DNA of 64,000 bases from positions 62,001-126,000 of the forward strand of contig JADFCV010000001.1 of NCBI GenBank assembly GCA_017161655.1, given 5' to 3'. Under the pieces are notes generated by a model. That model made no database searches. It saw only the letters and a list, made by a program, of their open reading frames with translations, and had not been told where the DNA came from. This DNA is from Candidatus Sumerlaeota bacterium (GTDB taxonomy: Bacteria; Sumerlaeota; Sumerlaeia; Sumerlaeales; Sumerlaeaceae). Below, one piece after another: positions 55,282 to 63,985 of the stretch. Every line of letters starts with the position of its first letter. Within the stretch, counting starts at the first letter, position 1. A program made the translations under genes and the position numbers.

Positions 55282-55965
55282 ATGGAAGAGTATCGCAAAA
55301 AGAGTGATGGCCGAATCGCGCCTGTGACCGTGGTTGTGGTACGTCATGGGCAAACCGAGTGGAATGAGCAGGGACGTTGGCAAGGTCGCCTGGACAGCCC
55401 CCTGACAGAGTTAGGCCGCAAGCAGGCTCTCGAAGCACGCCGCATAGTCATGCAGCAGCCAATTCATGCAGTTTATTCCAGTGATGCTGGCCGTGCAATG
55501 GAAACGGCCCGTATTATCCTGGGTGAGCTGGAGCTTCCCATTGTGCCGCATCCAGCGTTGCGGGAACGCGACTACGGAGTTTACGAAGGGCTTACTGCAG
55601 CCGAGATAGAGGAACGTTATCCAGGCACCCGTTTTCGCGATGTTGGGGGATCCCGAGAAACCTGGGCCCCGCCAAAAGGAGAAACAATGGCCCAGGTTCG
55701 TGAGCGCGTGCGGAGTTTTCTCCTCGATTTGGTGCAATCGCATGCGGGGGAAACAGTACTTCTCGTCACTCATTCGGGCGTTGTCCGGGCCGTGGACAGC
55801 TTGTGCCGTGGCGAAACCTTTGATGCCATTTGGCACAGGGTTCCTCAAAATGCGGCTGTGTATGTGGCGCGAGTTTTTCCGAATGGAAGCTTTGAATGCG
55901 TGTGGGATAACCTGCCTGATGCGCCTTTGCCCACTTCCGTGTCGGGGTCGGTCATCGGTCAGTGA
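55282..55965 (+). CDS. Histidine phosphatase (phosphoglycerate mutase-like)
   Basis: 227 residues from ATG 55282; a TTG at 55240 would add 14 residues. The fold opens with TVVVVRHGQTEWNEQGRWQGRLDSPLTELG (RHG with the phospho-His at about 22), then the AVYSSDAGRAMETARI segment, the acid in LRERDYGVYEGL, and the second His in LLVTHSGVVRAV. This is the GpmB/CobC-like group of broad phosphatases acting on small phosphates or alpha-ribazole phosphate. No cobalamin genes are adjacent. It overlaps the convergent MFS gene by 7 bases. Confidence 0.9.
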   Translation: MEEYRKKSDGRIAPVTVVVVRHGQTEWNEQGRWQGRLDSPLTELGRKQALEARRIVMQQPIHAVYSSDAGRAMETARIILGELELPIVPHPALRERDYGVYEGLTAAEIEERYPGTRFRDVGGSRETWAPPKGETMAQVRERVRSFLLDLVQSHAGETVLLVTHSGVVRAVDSLCRGETFDAIWHRVPQNAAVYVARVFPNGSFECVWDNLPDAPLPTSVSGSVIGQ

Positions 55966-57911
55966 GCTTCCACGACCGGTGGTTTGAGCGCTTCGTACAC
56001 CTCGGTCACAGAACGAACTTCAGCGATACGCATGAGAGCTTCCGCGATCACCCTTCTCGTGGTTTCATCGGAAACTTCGTGATACAGGCTAATGAGAGGA
56101 ACAAGCGCCGCTGGTTCGCGTAGGCGAGCAAGCGATTTTGCTGTCACACGCAAAACACGTGGGTCAGCCGACCGAAGCCCACGAAGAAGAGCCCGAAGCG
56201 ATTGGGGATGCCCCAGCCGCGATAAAGCTTGAGCGGCACGTGCATGCAGCTGGCTTGCGGGATCGAATAGGACCTTCGATAAAGGTTCTACAACTTCTGG
56301 TGAACCGATTTCTGACAAGGCGTCGATTGCCGCTTTCTGCACGATCAAGGCCGAGTCATTCAACGCTTGGATCAGCGGTTTGATGGCGAGGGGACTGCGA
56401 CATCGAGCGAGTTTCGTCGCCGCGCGGTACCGGACAAATTCTGATTCTGATGACTGAAGTCGCGCGACATAATGAGCGACCACAAAAGATTTCCATGAAA
56501 GCATGCGCGGCAAAAGTTCCCGCCACGAGACTTGTCGTTCGTCACGAATTTTGCCGGCCAGAGGAATAGCCCCTAGGCGTAAAAGGGTGCTGATCACAAA
56601 GGCCCAATGGTACCCTGTAACTTGATAACTCCCAACTCTCAGGTTTCCTAAATCGTTGGCCCAGTCAATGAACTTTCCAGTGATGACGGAAGCCAAGGTT
56701 GCTCCAAGTGCCAGCGATAGAAAATTCGCCGAGGCGATGTACATGGTGCGATTGCGACGAGGGGTGGCCTTGAGCATCACACCCTGTGGGGCCAGAACTG
56801 TGCCCGCGTTTAAAAAACCGTCGAAAAACATGAGTACCATGAGCAGCGCTGTAGTCCAATGCTGTCCCGGCAGAGCGATGAGAAAGCAGGCTGGAGCGAG
56901 GACTTTGCCTACGGCTAGTACCTGAAGGATTCCCCTGAAACCGTAAACGTCGCACAGAAGCCCCCAATAATTCGAGCCAGCCACGACCCCGATAGATGAA
57001 GCCACCGAAATCATCTGCACGATAAGAGCCGTCATAGCCAAGTGCTTCATCATAAACGGTGTAAAAAAAGGCGCTGCCACAAAGATGGAGAAGTTCCAGT
57101 AAGCCATGAGTAAGAGGAAATAGCGAAACTCCGGATGTCGCACAGGCTCGATCAGTGTCGACCAAAAGCGCTCTTCGATAAGCGGTGTATGGGGAGGTTC
57201 GGGCACCCAATGAAAAAGAAGAATATCGATCACCCCTGCGATGATGCCAACGCACGCAAGAATCGTGTAGCCTAAAAGAACGTAACCATGCTTCTCGAAA
57301 ATGTCGAATCCCAGGGCCATGACGATGAGAAACACCGTTGTCAGCGCGGTGATAAATCTCTGGCGCTGAGCCCAGTGAAGGTTCATCGAATCGCGTGGCA
57401 ACAGGTCAGACATCCAGGAAAACCACATGGGTGTGCTTGTTTGTGCGAGGGCGTCATGAAGAAAGACAAACAGCACGATCCACATCATGCGAAGGTGCGG
57501 ATCCCTGAATAAAAAGGGAGCAGCCACGATGGCCGAATAGAGCAGGCGGTGCGTAATCGTGATGATCATCCAGGGGAGTTTTCGATATCGCAGGAGATTG
57601 GTCAGATGAGCGCCAAGGATTTGAAATCCGATGGCGAGTGCGCCCGCGCCGGCAATCAGGCCAAAATCCCCTGCAGTAGCTCCGAGGTCCACGAGCCACT
57701 TGTTCCGTGGTGCCCCCAAGATACAGAACTGGTAGTAGATACTTCCGAGAAGCCCCGCCCAGCACACAATGCGCCAGGCGCGACGCAATGCATCACCCTC
57801 GAGGTGTTTCGGCAAACTAGGGTGCGGCTCAGTCTTCGTATCCAACTTCGAAGTGTCAGATGTCCCCACAGTATGTCCCAAAATTGAACGCCCGAAGCTT
57901 CCTCTGGCCAC
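55959..57911 (-). CDS. MFS transporter fused to C-terminal HEAT repeats
   Basis: 650 residues. About 12 membrane helices between residues 45 and 455 form an MFS-like transporter (for example GLIAGAGALAIGFQILGAHLTN, MKHLAMTALIVQMISVASSIGVVAGSNYWGLLCDVYGFRG). The last 180 residues are five to six HEAT-type helical repeats (RYRAATKLARCRSPLAIKPLIQAL, VQKAAIDALSEIGSPEVVEPL, LHARAAQALSRLGHPQSLRALL), expected on the cytoplasmic side. The start GTG 57911 was used; GTG 57869 with GGGA ahead is a good alternative. The repeats may bind a partner or control transport (inference). Substrate unknown. Confidence 0.83.
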   Translation of the reverse strand: MARGSFGRSILGHTVGTSDTSKLDTKTEPHPSLPKHLEGDALRRAWRIVCWAGLLGSIYYQFCILGAPRNKWLVDLGATAGDFGLIAGAGALAIGFQILGAHLTNLLRYRKLPWMIITITHRLLYSAIVAAPFLFRDPHLRMMWIVLFVFLHDALAQTSTPMWFSWMSDLLPRDSMNLHWAQRQRFITALTTVFLIVMALGFDIFEKHGYVLLGYTILACVGIIAGVIDILLFHWVPEPPHTPLIEERFWSTLIEPVRHPEFRYFLLLMAYWNFSIFVAAPFFTPFMMKHLAMTALIVQMISVASSIGVVAGSNYWGLLCDVYGFRGILQVLAVGKVLAPACFLIALPGQHWTTALLMVLMFFDGFLNAGTVLAPQGVMLKATPRRNRTMYIASANFLSLALGATLASVITGKFIDWANDLGNLRVGSYQVTGYHWAFVISTLLRLGAIPLAGKIRDERQVSWRELLPRMLSWKSFVVAHYVARLQSSESEFVRYRAATKLARCRSPLAIKPLIQALNDSALIVQKAAIDALSEIGSPEVVEPLSKVLFDPASQLHARAAQALSRLGHPQSLRALLRGLRSADPRVLRVTAKSLARLREPAALVPLISLYHEVSDETTRRVIAEALMRIAEVRSVTEVYEALKPPVVEAH

Positions 57912-57955
57912 CAGAATTGAACATTGCTAACATTGTAACAAAAAACGAGCCGTCC

Positions 57956-59608
57956 TTACGGATTCTCGTGAAAGGATAGTGGTCCTCCCGGTTCGCTGTC
58001 TTCGCGAAGCGCTCGCCCTGTCTGCTCGATGGTGTAGTCCGTCTTGCTGATTATCGGCGAAGCCGTTGCCGTCACTGGTTCATCGTTAGACTCAGCCTTC
58101 AGTCCTTCGGAAAAATTCACCAACAGTAGCGTCGCTGAATCTTGGGTGTCATTAGCCAGCTTGGTATCAACCGTATAATTGTTAACCATCATTGAGAACG
58201 CCAGCCGGTGGTTATCCCGCGTTGTCGCGTAGCCGCTCAGGCATCGCACGCGTCCGATGTAGCCCGTTTTTGCATGCACTTTCCCTTCAGCAGCTGTTCC
58301 TTTCATCCGTTTGCGCAATGTCCCATCCACGCCAGCGATTGGAAGCGAATCATAGTAAGCTTGGCCCTCCGGCTGCCAGAGCATAAAAGCTAGAAGTGAC
58401 ACGGTCATGCGCGGCTCCACCAGATTCTGCCGTGAGAGACCTGAGCCATCCATCATGCGTAGCGAGGTCGTTTCAATTCCCGCACTGTTCAGGAATTCCC
58501 TTACCACGCGTTCTCCTGCGGAAAAACTCCCTTGTCCGTATTTCATATAGCCGAGCGTTTTTAGAAGTTGGTCAGCATAAAAGTTCTGGGAAGGCTTGTT
58601 TACGATAGCAATCAGTTGCCAAAGCGGCGGGGAAACATGTGTGTGCAGAAGACGCCACGCATCGCGTCGAAGGCGTTTCTCCTTATTGGGGAGATCATCA
58701 ACGTCCACAGCTCCGCCTTTTACCCGCACCCCCTGACGCTCAAGCTCTTCTTTTAGAAGTGTGACGGTCCACAATGTGCCGTTGTGCACGCTGCCCCAGA
58801 GTTTGTAGGGAACATGATCCGCTGGGATTTCGCCTTTCAGGCGCACTTCGTTCTTGTCCAGCGGACGGTAAATCTCAATCTCAAGGTCTTCCTCCGGTTT
58901 CCCCTTGGCAACGGTTGTCAGGACCTCATTCTTGAAGGTGACGTACTTCGTTGGCAACTCGACGAGCAAACGCGCCCTCTTTCCGGCTCTGTCGGCAGGT
59001 GTTATCGTCACATCCCAACAATTCTCATTAATCGCCAGCCCACTCGATTCCGCTGCGTACCATTCCTGGTAATAATCAAGCTGCCAAGTGCCGGCTCGAG
59101 GTTGATCGTCGAAACAATCATCGTCTCCAATAATAGCCCCTTCAATGCGCCGAATGCCAGCCTCTCGAACGGCTTTCGCCCATTGATGGAGGATTGCAGT
59201 TGTCGGCAAATCTGGATTATAACGCCCGGAAATCGAGGGGTCTCCACTGCCCACAACAACAAGATCACCTTTTAGAGTGCCATCCTTGAGCACTGGGCCA
59301 TTTGCATAGAGTTTCGTTTCGTAGCGGTAGTTTGTGCCCAGCGTCTTGATTGCGGCAGCAGTTGTGTAAAGCTTGAGATTGGAAGCGGGCAGAAATGCTT
59401 TGCCAGGTTGGCGCTGATAGAGAATCTCGCTCGTATCCAGGTCGAGCACTTGCACTCCCCACTGAGCATTGGACCAAATTGGTGCATCGAAAAGCTGGTC
59501 GAGCTGTTTAACCAGGCCAGCTCGCTCCATGTCCCCCGCAAAGCCAGAGGACATGAAAAATGCTGCTACGGCCAACATGATCCACAATTTTGCCTTTGCG
59601 TAGCTCAT
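57956..59608 (-). CDS. dacB: D-alanyl-D-alanine carboxypeptidase/endopeptidase PBP4
   Basis: 550 residues from ATG 59608, with GGAG 8 bases ahead and a signal peptide (LWIMLAVAAFFMSSGFAGD). The longer frame reaching 59944 lacks family likeness before this point. The peptidase S13 motifs are all present: SxxK as PASNLKLYTTAA, SxN as KPSQNFYADQLLKTLG, and KTG as HAKTGYIGRVRCLSGY. The extra domains II and III between the first two motifs are retained (GDLVVVGSGDPSISGRY). It trims or cuts peptidoglycan cross-links in the periplasm. The C-terminus has about 70 additional residues. Confidence 0.95.
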   Translation of the reverse strand: MSYAKAKLWIMLAVAAFFMSSGFAGDMERAGLVKQLDQLFDAPIWSNAQWGVQVLDLDTSEILYQRQPGKAFLPASNLKLYTTAAAIKTLGTNYRYETKLYANGPVLKDGTLKGDLVVVGSGDPSISGRYNPDLPTTAILHQWAKAVREAGIRRIEGAIIGDDDCFDDQPRAGTWQLDYYQEWYAAESSGLAINENCWDVTITPADRAGKRARLLVELPTKYVTFKNEVLTTVAKGKPEEDLEIEIYRPLDKNEVRLKGEIPADHVPYKLWGSVHNGTLWTVTLLKEELERQGVRVKGGAVDVDDLPNKEKRLRRDAWRLLHTHVSPPLWQLIAIVNKPSQNFYADQLLKTLGYMKYGQGSFSAGERVVREFLNSAGIETTSLRMMDGSGLSRQNLVEPRMTVSLLAFMLWQPEGQAYYDSLPIAGVDGTLRKRMKGTAAEGKVHAKTGYIGRVRCLSGYATTRDNHRLAFSMMVNNYTVDTKLANDTQDSATLLLVNFSEGLKAESNDEPVTATASPIISKTDYTIEQTGRALREDSEPGGPLSFHENP

Positions 59609-59912
59609 GGTAAGCTCCGATGAACTCAAACGTGAGTTTCCCCACAACCGAAGAGTCTGTTCTGTGCAAAGAATCTTTCCGCACATACGAACACTCAACG
59701 CGCAGTTTACTTCAAGCGTCTTCTCGGCAAATTCTGACCATACCGTAATGCACAACCGACCGACGAATTCTCTTGCGGCGCCGGTCTTGAGCTTACTTGA
59801 TAAAATAAAGCTCAACATGTCCAGATGTGTCGCATCCGATATCCAGGGCCTGAAGATGTTCGAGTTCCTGTTGGAAAGGTTGATGATGAGACGAGCTGGT
59901 TCAGAGGGCGAC
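59609..59912. other. Divergent intergenic region between dacB and LysM gene
   Basis: About 300 bases without a convincing gene. An AT-rich stretch near 59798-59810 (TTGATAAAATAAAG) could hold a minus-10 element for the LysM gene, but no matching minus-35 box at normal distance was found. Frames that stay open here are extensions of the neighbouring genes. Confidence 0.4.
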
Positions 59913-60323
59913 ATGATCCAGCATGGTGCTAAGTCTGACGTCAAAATCTGTCTTTTTCTGAAGTGGGTGCTTCTCTTGAGCCTTCTGATTTGTTTTGCAG
60001 GTTGTGTTTGGGTTCCCCTTCAGCCTCCCACCTTTGAGCAGGGTCCGATTCATGTCAGTGTGGTCCATGAGGTGAAAGAGGGGGAAACTCTGGAGGACAT
60101 CGCCCAGGAGTATGGTTCAACGCCTGGGGCCATTGCTGCAGTGAACCGATTGCCGTCGCTCGATACGCCAGCAGTCGGCACTGAGCTTCGCATCCCCCGT
60201 ATCAGCATGAGTTTCCCGGCGTTGCGTGAAGTGATTCACCGTCCCTCCCTTGAGTTTCTGAAGAGGTCCCAGCTTTTCCGCACCCAGGACTCCGAAGGGC
60301 CAGATCAAAGTAATAACTTCTAA
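59913..60323 (+). CDS. LysM-domain lipoprotein or secreted protein
   Basis: 136 residues from ATG 59913 (GAGG 5 bases ahead); ATG 59886 is also possible. A membrane/signal segment LFLKWVLLLSLLICFAGC ends with a Cys at residue 31 that may be lipidated, though Phe at -3 departs from the usual Leu. A LysM domain follows: HEVKEGETLEDIAQEYGSTPGAIAAVNRL...VGTELRIP. LysM binds N-acetylglucosamine chains such as peptidoglycan. The rest is short and unstructured. It is divergent from the peptidoglycan hydrolase gene dacB, which suits an envelope role. Confidence 0.75.
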   Translation: MIQHGAKSDVKICLFLKWVLLLSLLICFAGCVWVPLQPPTFEQGPIHVSVVHEVKEGETLEDIAQEYGSTPGAIAAVNRLPSLDTPAVGTELRIPRISMSFPALREVIHRPSLEFLKRSQLFRTQDSEGPDQSNNF

Positions 60324-60435
60324 AATTCTTGGTCTTTAGCAAATGCGCAGTGTGCCAGCGCGGTAAAAAAATGCGGTGCTTGGCGGCGTGAGATTCTGTT
60401 CCCACGTATTCACTGCGTGCCGCGAAGCATGGTAT

Positions 60436-60560
60436 GCCAATGGGGAGTAGCAAGACACTCTGCGGGGAGTGTCTCGTGTGGGTCAACAATCCCGAAGGCG
60501 CGACAATCCGTCTTCTGGCCTGCGCGACCAGCTAACGCTGCTGGGTGCCAGACTATTGGC
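60436..60560 (+). ncRNA. yybP-ykoY (Mn2+) riboswitch
   Basis: P1 GCCAAT (60436-60441) pairs with ATTGGC (60555-60560). Loop 1 has the hallmark GGGGAGTAGC, followed by hairpin P2 (AGACACTC/GAGTGTCT). The opposite loop has GGTCAACAATCCC, matching the GTCAA-type conserved loop. The 3' side has GCCAGACTATT, close to the family's GCAAGACCT. These loops dock to hold Mn2+ in known members. It lies 44 bases ahead of a cation-exchanger gene, a typical target. Confidence 0.85.
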
Positions 60561-60573
60561 TGCGCATACAAGG

Positions 60574-60596
60574 GCGCGGCCAGTCCGGCGCCGCGC
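60574..60596 (+). promoter_or_regulatory. GC-rich hairpin between riboswitch and exchanger start
   Basis: GCGCGGC (60574-60580) pairs perfectly with GCCGCGC (60590-60596). The AGGAAGGA ribosome site follows at once. There is no T-run. It may be the expression platform that frees or hides the ribosome site, but the switching partner is not clear. Confidence 0.5.
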
Positions 60597-60604
60597 AGGA
60601 AGGA

Positions 60605-61996
60605 ATGAGAACAAGAATGGAAGCAAGGCGAGCGCGCTTCTGGTTCATTCTCGTTATTCTTGGGTGTTTTCCGGGGATCATACTTCGAGTCTCAGGGATT
60701 CATGCCCCTGCGCCTCTTGAAGCTCTCATAGCAGGGTTGTCCATTCTCTGTGCGGCGTTTCTGCTAAGCTGGGGAAGCGAGGCTGCGCAGGCCGATATCA
60801 ACCGTTCGCTTTCTTTAGCCTTTGTGGCGCTAATTGCCGTTCTTCCTGAATATGCCGTGGACATGTACTTCACATGGAAAGCGGGGCGTCACCCTGAAAG
60901 CTCCTATTCTCTCTACGCCGTAGCAAATATGACGGGAGCCAACCGTCTCCTCATTGGTGTCGGATGGTCCGTTGTTTGTTTCTTGGCATGGTTCAAGAAA
61001 ATCCGTCCTGTTCTGCTCGAACCCAATCAGCGCACCGAGATACTCTTTCTCGGAGCGGCGACTGCCTATGCATTTATCATTCCTCTGAAGGGCAGCCTTG
61101 CGTGGTACGATGGCGTTGTCCTTGTTGGCCTGTATGCATGGTACATGTATTTTGCGTCCCAGAAGCCCCACGAGGAGGTCGAGGAAGAAGGGCCAGTTGA
61201 ATTGCTTCTTCATTTGCCACCCGCAAAGCGTCGGTTGGCCACAGTCGCGTTATTCCTCCTTGCGGGAGCAACCATTTTCGCCTGCGCCGAACCTTTCTGC
61301 GAGGGGCTCATCGCCACGGGCAAGATCCTTCACATCAACGAGTTTTTTCTCATTCAATGGCTGGCACCCGTGGCTTCTGAAACCCCCGAGTTTCTTGTTG
61401 CTCTCGTGTTTGCCTCACGTGGGTGCCCAGAAGTTGCTATCGCGATGCTTCTCTCCTCCAAGCTGAATCAGTGGACGTTGCTTGTTGGGATGATTCCATG
61501 GGTCTATGCTGCTGCTCATGGAAGCATCCATCCTCCCATTCCTCTCACCTCGCTTCAATTTCATGAACTCCTGCTTACTGCTGCCCAATCGCTGCTTGGG
61601 GTAGTCATTCTTGCGAACCTGCGCTTTACGCTCGGCGAGGCCATACTTCTCTTTATCCTTTTTCTCGCGCAGTTCGTCTCGCCTATGCTTGTCAGTCAAA
61701 ACAGCACCTGGTTATTCGGCCTTCCTGCCGACCTCATCCATCCTTTTTTCTCGGCTGTTTATCTCGTTGTTGCTGGGGCGATGATCCTTCATGAACCAGG
61801 CAATCTGCTCAGATTGCGGTGGGGCGCGAGCCTTTCGAAAACGCGTCAGGGTGGATGGATTCCCAACGCCACGCCTGAGACCATAAAGACAGAGTACTGC
61901 AAACGATGCTCATGGCGGCTAAAAGCGCTTGAAGAAAAGAAGGCTGCCGATAACAGCAACGAAAAGTTTTCCGAGAGGCGCGAGCCGGAAGACTAG
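60605..61996 (+). CDS. CaCA-superfamily cation exchanger, probable Mn2+ exporter
   Basis: 463 residues from ATG 60605 (ATG 60617 also possible). About 10-12 membrane helices hold two alpha-repeats of the sodium/calcium exchanger superfamily: FVALIAVLPEYAVDMYFTW...VANMTGANRLLIGVGW and APVASETPEFLVALVF...MLLSSKLNQWTLLVG. The acidic residues in PEYAVD and TPEFLV would bind the ion. A cytoplasmic acidic loop (EEVEEEGP) links the halves. The C-terminus is a charged tail with CKRC. The manganese-sensing riboswitch upstream suggests that it removes excess Mn2+ (inference). It overlaps the convergent kinase gene by 4 bases. Confidence 0.88.
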   Translation: MRTRMEARRARFWFILVILGCFPGIILRVSGIHAPAPLEALIAGLSILCAAFLLSWGSEAAQADINRSLSLAFVALIAVLPEYAVDMYFTWKAGRHPESSYSLYAVANMTGANRLLIGVGWSVVCFLAWFKKIRPVLLEPNQRTEILFLGAATAYAFIIPLKGSLAWYDGVVLVGLYAWYMYFASQKPHEEVEEEGPVELLLHLPPAKRRLATVALFLLAGATIFACAEPFCEGLIATGKILHINEFFLIQWLAPVASETPEFLVALVFASRGCPEVAIAMLLSSKLNQWTLLVGMIPWVYAAAHGSIHPPIPLTSLQFHELLLTAAQSLLGVVILANLRFTLGEAILLFILFLAQFVSPMLVSQNSTWLFGLPADLIHPFFSAVYLVVAGAMILHEPGNLLRLRWGASLSKTRQGGWIPNATPETIKTEYCKRCSWRLKALEEKKAADNSNEKFSERREPED

Positions 61997-63072
61997 GTCT
62001 TACGAGATTTTTTCTTTGACGTCGGCGTTGCGCGGTTTGTTTCAGTCTTGTTCTCCGCTGCCAGGCGCAGGCAAAAAGAGAAATCTGAGCCTTTCCCCAG
62101 CTGACTTGCCACTTTGATTTCGCCGCCCAGCTGCTGGACGATATGCTTCACAATGGCCAGTCCGAGGCCGCTTCCGCGCTCCTTGCCACCCACAGCGCCC
62201 CGAGTGCGATAAAAACGTTCGAAGACCCGCGGCAGTTCCTCCGAGGGGATGCCGGGACCACGATCCTTTACGTGGGTCCACACAAACGGCCCGTGCACTT
62301 CGCTCCAGATCGATACCATTCCCCCTGCGGGCGAGTATTTAATCGCATTGTCGAGGAGATTCACCATGATACGTTCGAGGTGTTCAGGGTTTGCCAAAAC
62401 GTGCAGCCGTGCGCTTGGTCTTCGCAATCGCATCGAGATGTTTTTCATCTCGGCAAGCGGCCGTGTAGCTGCTACGGCGTTTTCTAGCTCTTCTGCCAGG
62501 CAAACAGGAAAAATCTGAATCTGGGTGGTTGGATTCTCGAGCCGCGACAAACTGAGCAGGTCGAGCATAAGATTGTGCAGACGCTCCGTATGCTCAAAGA
62601 TGATCGGCAAAAACTCCTTCACTCGGTCCAGCGTGAGGAACTTCGGATCGAGCAGCGTCTCAATGTAACCGCGCACGGCGGTGAGCGGCGTGCGGAGCTC
62701 ATGCGAAACATTTGCGATGAAATCCCGACGCAATTGCTCAATGCGTCTTACTTCGGCATCATCTCGGACGAGAAAAAGGACGTCGCCTTCACTACCAACA
62801 ACAGGCGCCAGAATAAGGCGACGCGATCCACTTTTGTCCAGCGAGAGTGCCACCGTGGTCTCGCTGGACTCCGAGGTCTCCTCCATTCGTTCAACGACGG
62901 CTTGCGGGTCGAGACCCAATCGGCTTAGGTCATTCAAATGCTTCATTTCGCCGTAGGCCGCCTTCCATCGCGTGTTGGGATAGAGGCGGTCCATTTGCCA
63001 AACGTACAAACAAGCCTCCTCAGGCAAGCTGTCGAGCAAAGCGCGGAGGTTCTTGTTCAAACGTTTGATCAT
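61993..63072 (-). CDS. PhoR-like sensor histidine kinase
   Basis: 359 residues with no membrane helix. A PAS-like N-terminal domain (about 5-110) leads to HisKA with FIANVSHELRTPLTAVRG (His124), then the ATPase domain with N-box NLLDNAIKYSP, G1 DRGPGIP, F-box FERFYR and G2 GSGLGLAIVKHI. The C-terminal tail is Lys/Thr rich. PhoR of many bacteria has membrane helices that are not seen here, so the signal would come from a soluble partner or another membrane protein. The start overlaps the stop of the response regulator gene. Upstream Pho-box repeats support a phosphate role. Confidence 0.88.
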   Translation of the reverse strand: MIKRLNKNLRALLDSLPEEACLYVWQMDRLYPNTRWKAAYGEMKHLNDLSRLGLDPQAVVERMEETSESSETTVALSLDKSGSRRLILAPVVGSEGDVLFLVRDDAEVRRIEQLRRDFIANVSHELRTPLTAVRGYIETLLDPKFLTLDRVKEFLPIIFEHTERLHNLMLDLLSLSRLENPTTQIQIFPVCLAEELENAVAATRPLAEMKNISMRLRRPSARLHVLANPEHLERIMVNLLDNAIKYSPAGGMVSIWSEVHGPFVWTHVKDRGPGIPSEELPRVFERFYRTRGAVGGKERGSGLGLAIVKHIVQQLGGEIKVASQLGKGSDFSFCLRLAAENKTETNRATPTSKKKSRKT

Positions 63073-63854
63073 TTTTTTGTTTCACCTGTGCTTCTCGAAA
63101 TTCTTTTGCGCTGTTGCGGGTTTTTGAGAGCCTTTTTCGATGCAGCACTTGGGCTTGCCTCGCTGGGTGGTTCCTCTAACCACCGGTAGCCGACACCGCG
63201 AACTGTCTCGATGTAGTTGCCTGCTAAACCGAGTTTCTGGCGCAGGCGTTTCACGTGGGTGTCAATTGTTCTGTGAGTCACGTTGGGCATGAAGCCCCAC
63301 GCCTTCTGCAACAGCTGTTGGCGGGAAAGGACTTTTCCCCGGTTTTGCAGCAACTCCACGAGAAGTCGCATTTCTGTGGCTGAGACTTCCACGAGGTCGT
63401 CTCCCACTTTCACGCGAAATCTTCCTTCGTCGACTTCGAGCACGCCGAAGCGAATCACTGGCGGTTTGGCATTAGCCCCCTTCCCTTCCACGAGCTTCTT
63501 GAGCCTCAACAAAAGTTCCCGTGGCGAGAATGGTTTCGCAAGATAATCGTCGGCGCCAACCTCAAGCCCCAGGACGCGGTCGGCTTCTTCGCCGCGCGCG
63601 GTCAGAATCAGGACTGGCAAAAGTTTCGTCTGCGGGGTCTGGCGAATTCGGCGGAGGATTTCGATGCCGTCAATGTCTGGGAGCATAAGATCGAGGATCA
63701 CAGCTGCCGGTAAGGTTTTTTGCAAAAGCTTCAGTGCCCTTTCGCCTTCTGCTACGACAACAGGGTCCCACCCTTCTTCCCGAAGGTGGAAAGCGACGAG
63801 GTCCGCAATCGCGGGCTCATCTTCAACCACGAGGATTCCACGGTTGTGGCTCAT
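63069..63854 (-). CDS. PhoB-like response regulator
   Basis: 261 residues. Receiver domain with acidic pair Glu11/Asp12, phospho-acceptor Asp55 in VILDLMLPD, Thr85 and Lys107 (DDYLAKPF). An OmpR/PhoB winged helix follows, with GKVLSRQQLLQKAWG and TIDTHVKRLRQKLG...ETVRGVGYRW; this recognition helix pattern is common in PhoB. About 30 Lys/Ser-rich residues extend the C-terminus. It is translated ahead of the coupled kinase gene. Three Pho-box-like repeats lie about 100 bases upstream. Confidence 0.9.
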   Translation of the reverse strand: MSHNRGILVVEDEPAIADLVAFHLREEGWDPVVVAEGERALKLLQKTLPAAVILDLMLPDIDGIEILRRIRQTPQTKLLPVLILTARGEEADRVLGLEVGADDYLAKPFSPRELLLRLKKLVEGKGANAKPPVIRFGVLEVDEGRFRVKVGDDLVEVSATEMRLLVELLQNRGKVLSRQQLLQKAWGFMPNVTHRTIDTHVKRLRQKLGLAGNYIETVRGVGYRWLEEPPSEASPSAASKKALKNPQQRKRISRSTGETKK

Positions 63855-63956
63855 TTCGAGCTCCTCGTTAGATTATGCTTCTTTAAATCAGATGTTCTGC
63901 GACTATGCCGAAAGCGCAGCTGCTCTCTTGCAACACCGAAACGGCTGCTTTCGCGA

Positions 63957-63985
63957 CTGTGATATTATTGTCACACTGCTGTCAC
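63957..63985 (+). promoter_or_regulatory. Three-repeat Pho-box-like operator
   Basis: CTGTGAT (63957-63963), TTGTCAC (63968-63974) and CTGTCAC (63979-63985) repeat with an exact 11-base period. This is the half-site and spacing known for PhoB binding (CTGTCAT every 11 bases). It is near the window edge, upstream of the PhoB-like gene (minus) and perhaps of a plus-strand gene beyond 64000. Confidence 0.65.

Noticed and set aside
63958-63975. TGTGA-N8-TCACA palindrome resembling a CRP/FNR-type site
   Set aside because: The spacer is 8 instead of 6 bases, and the bases are explained better by three 11-base-period Pho-type repeats.
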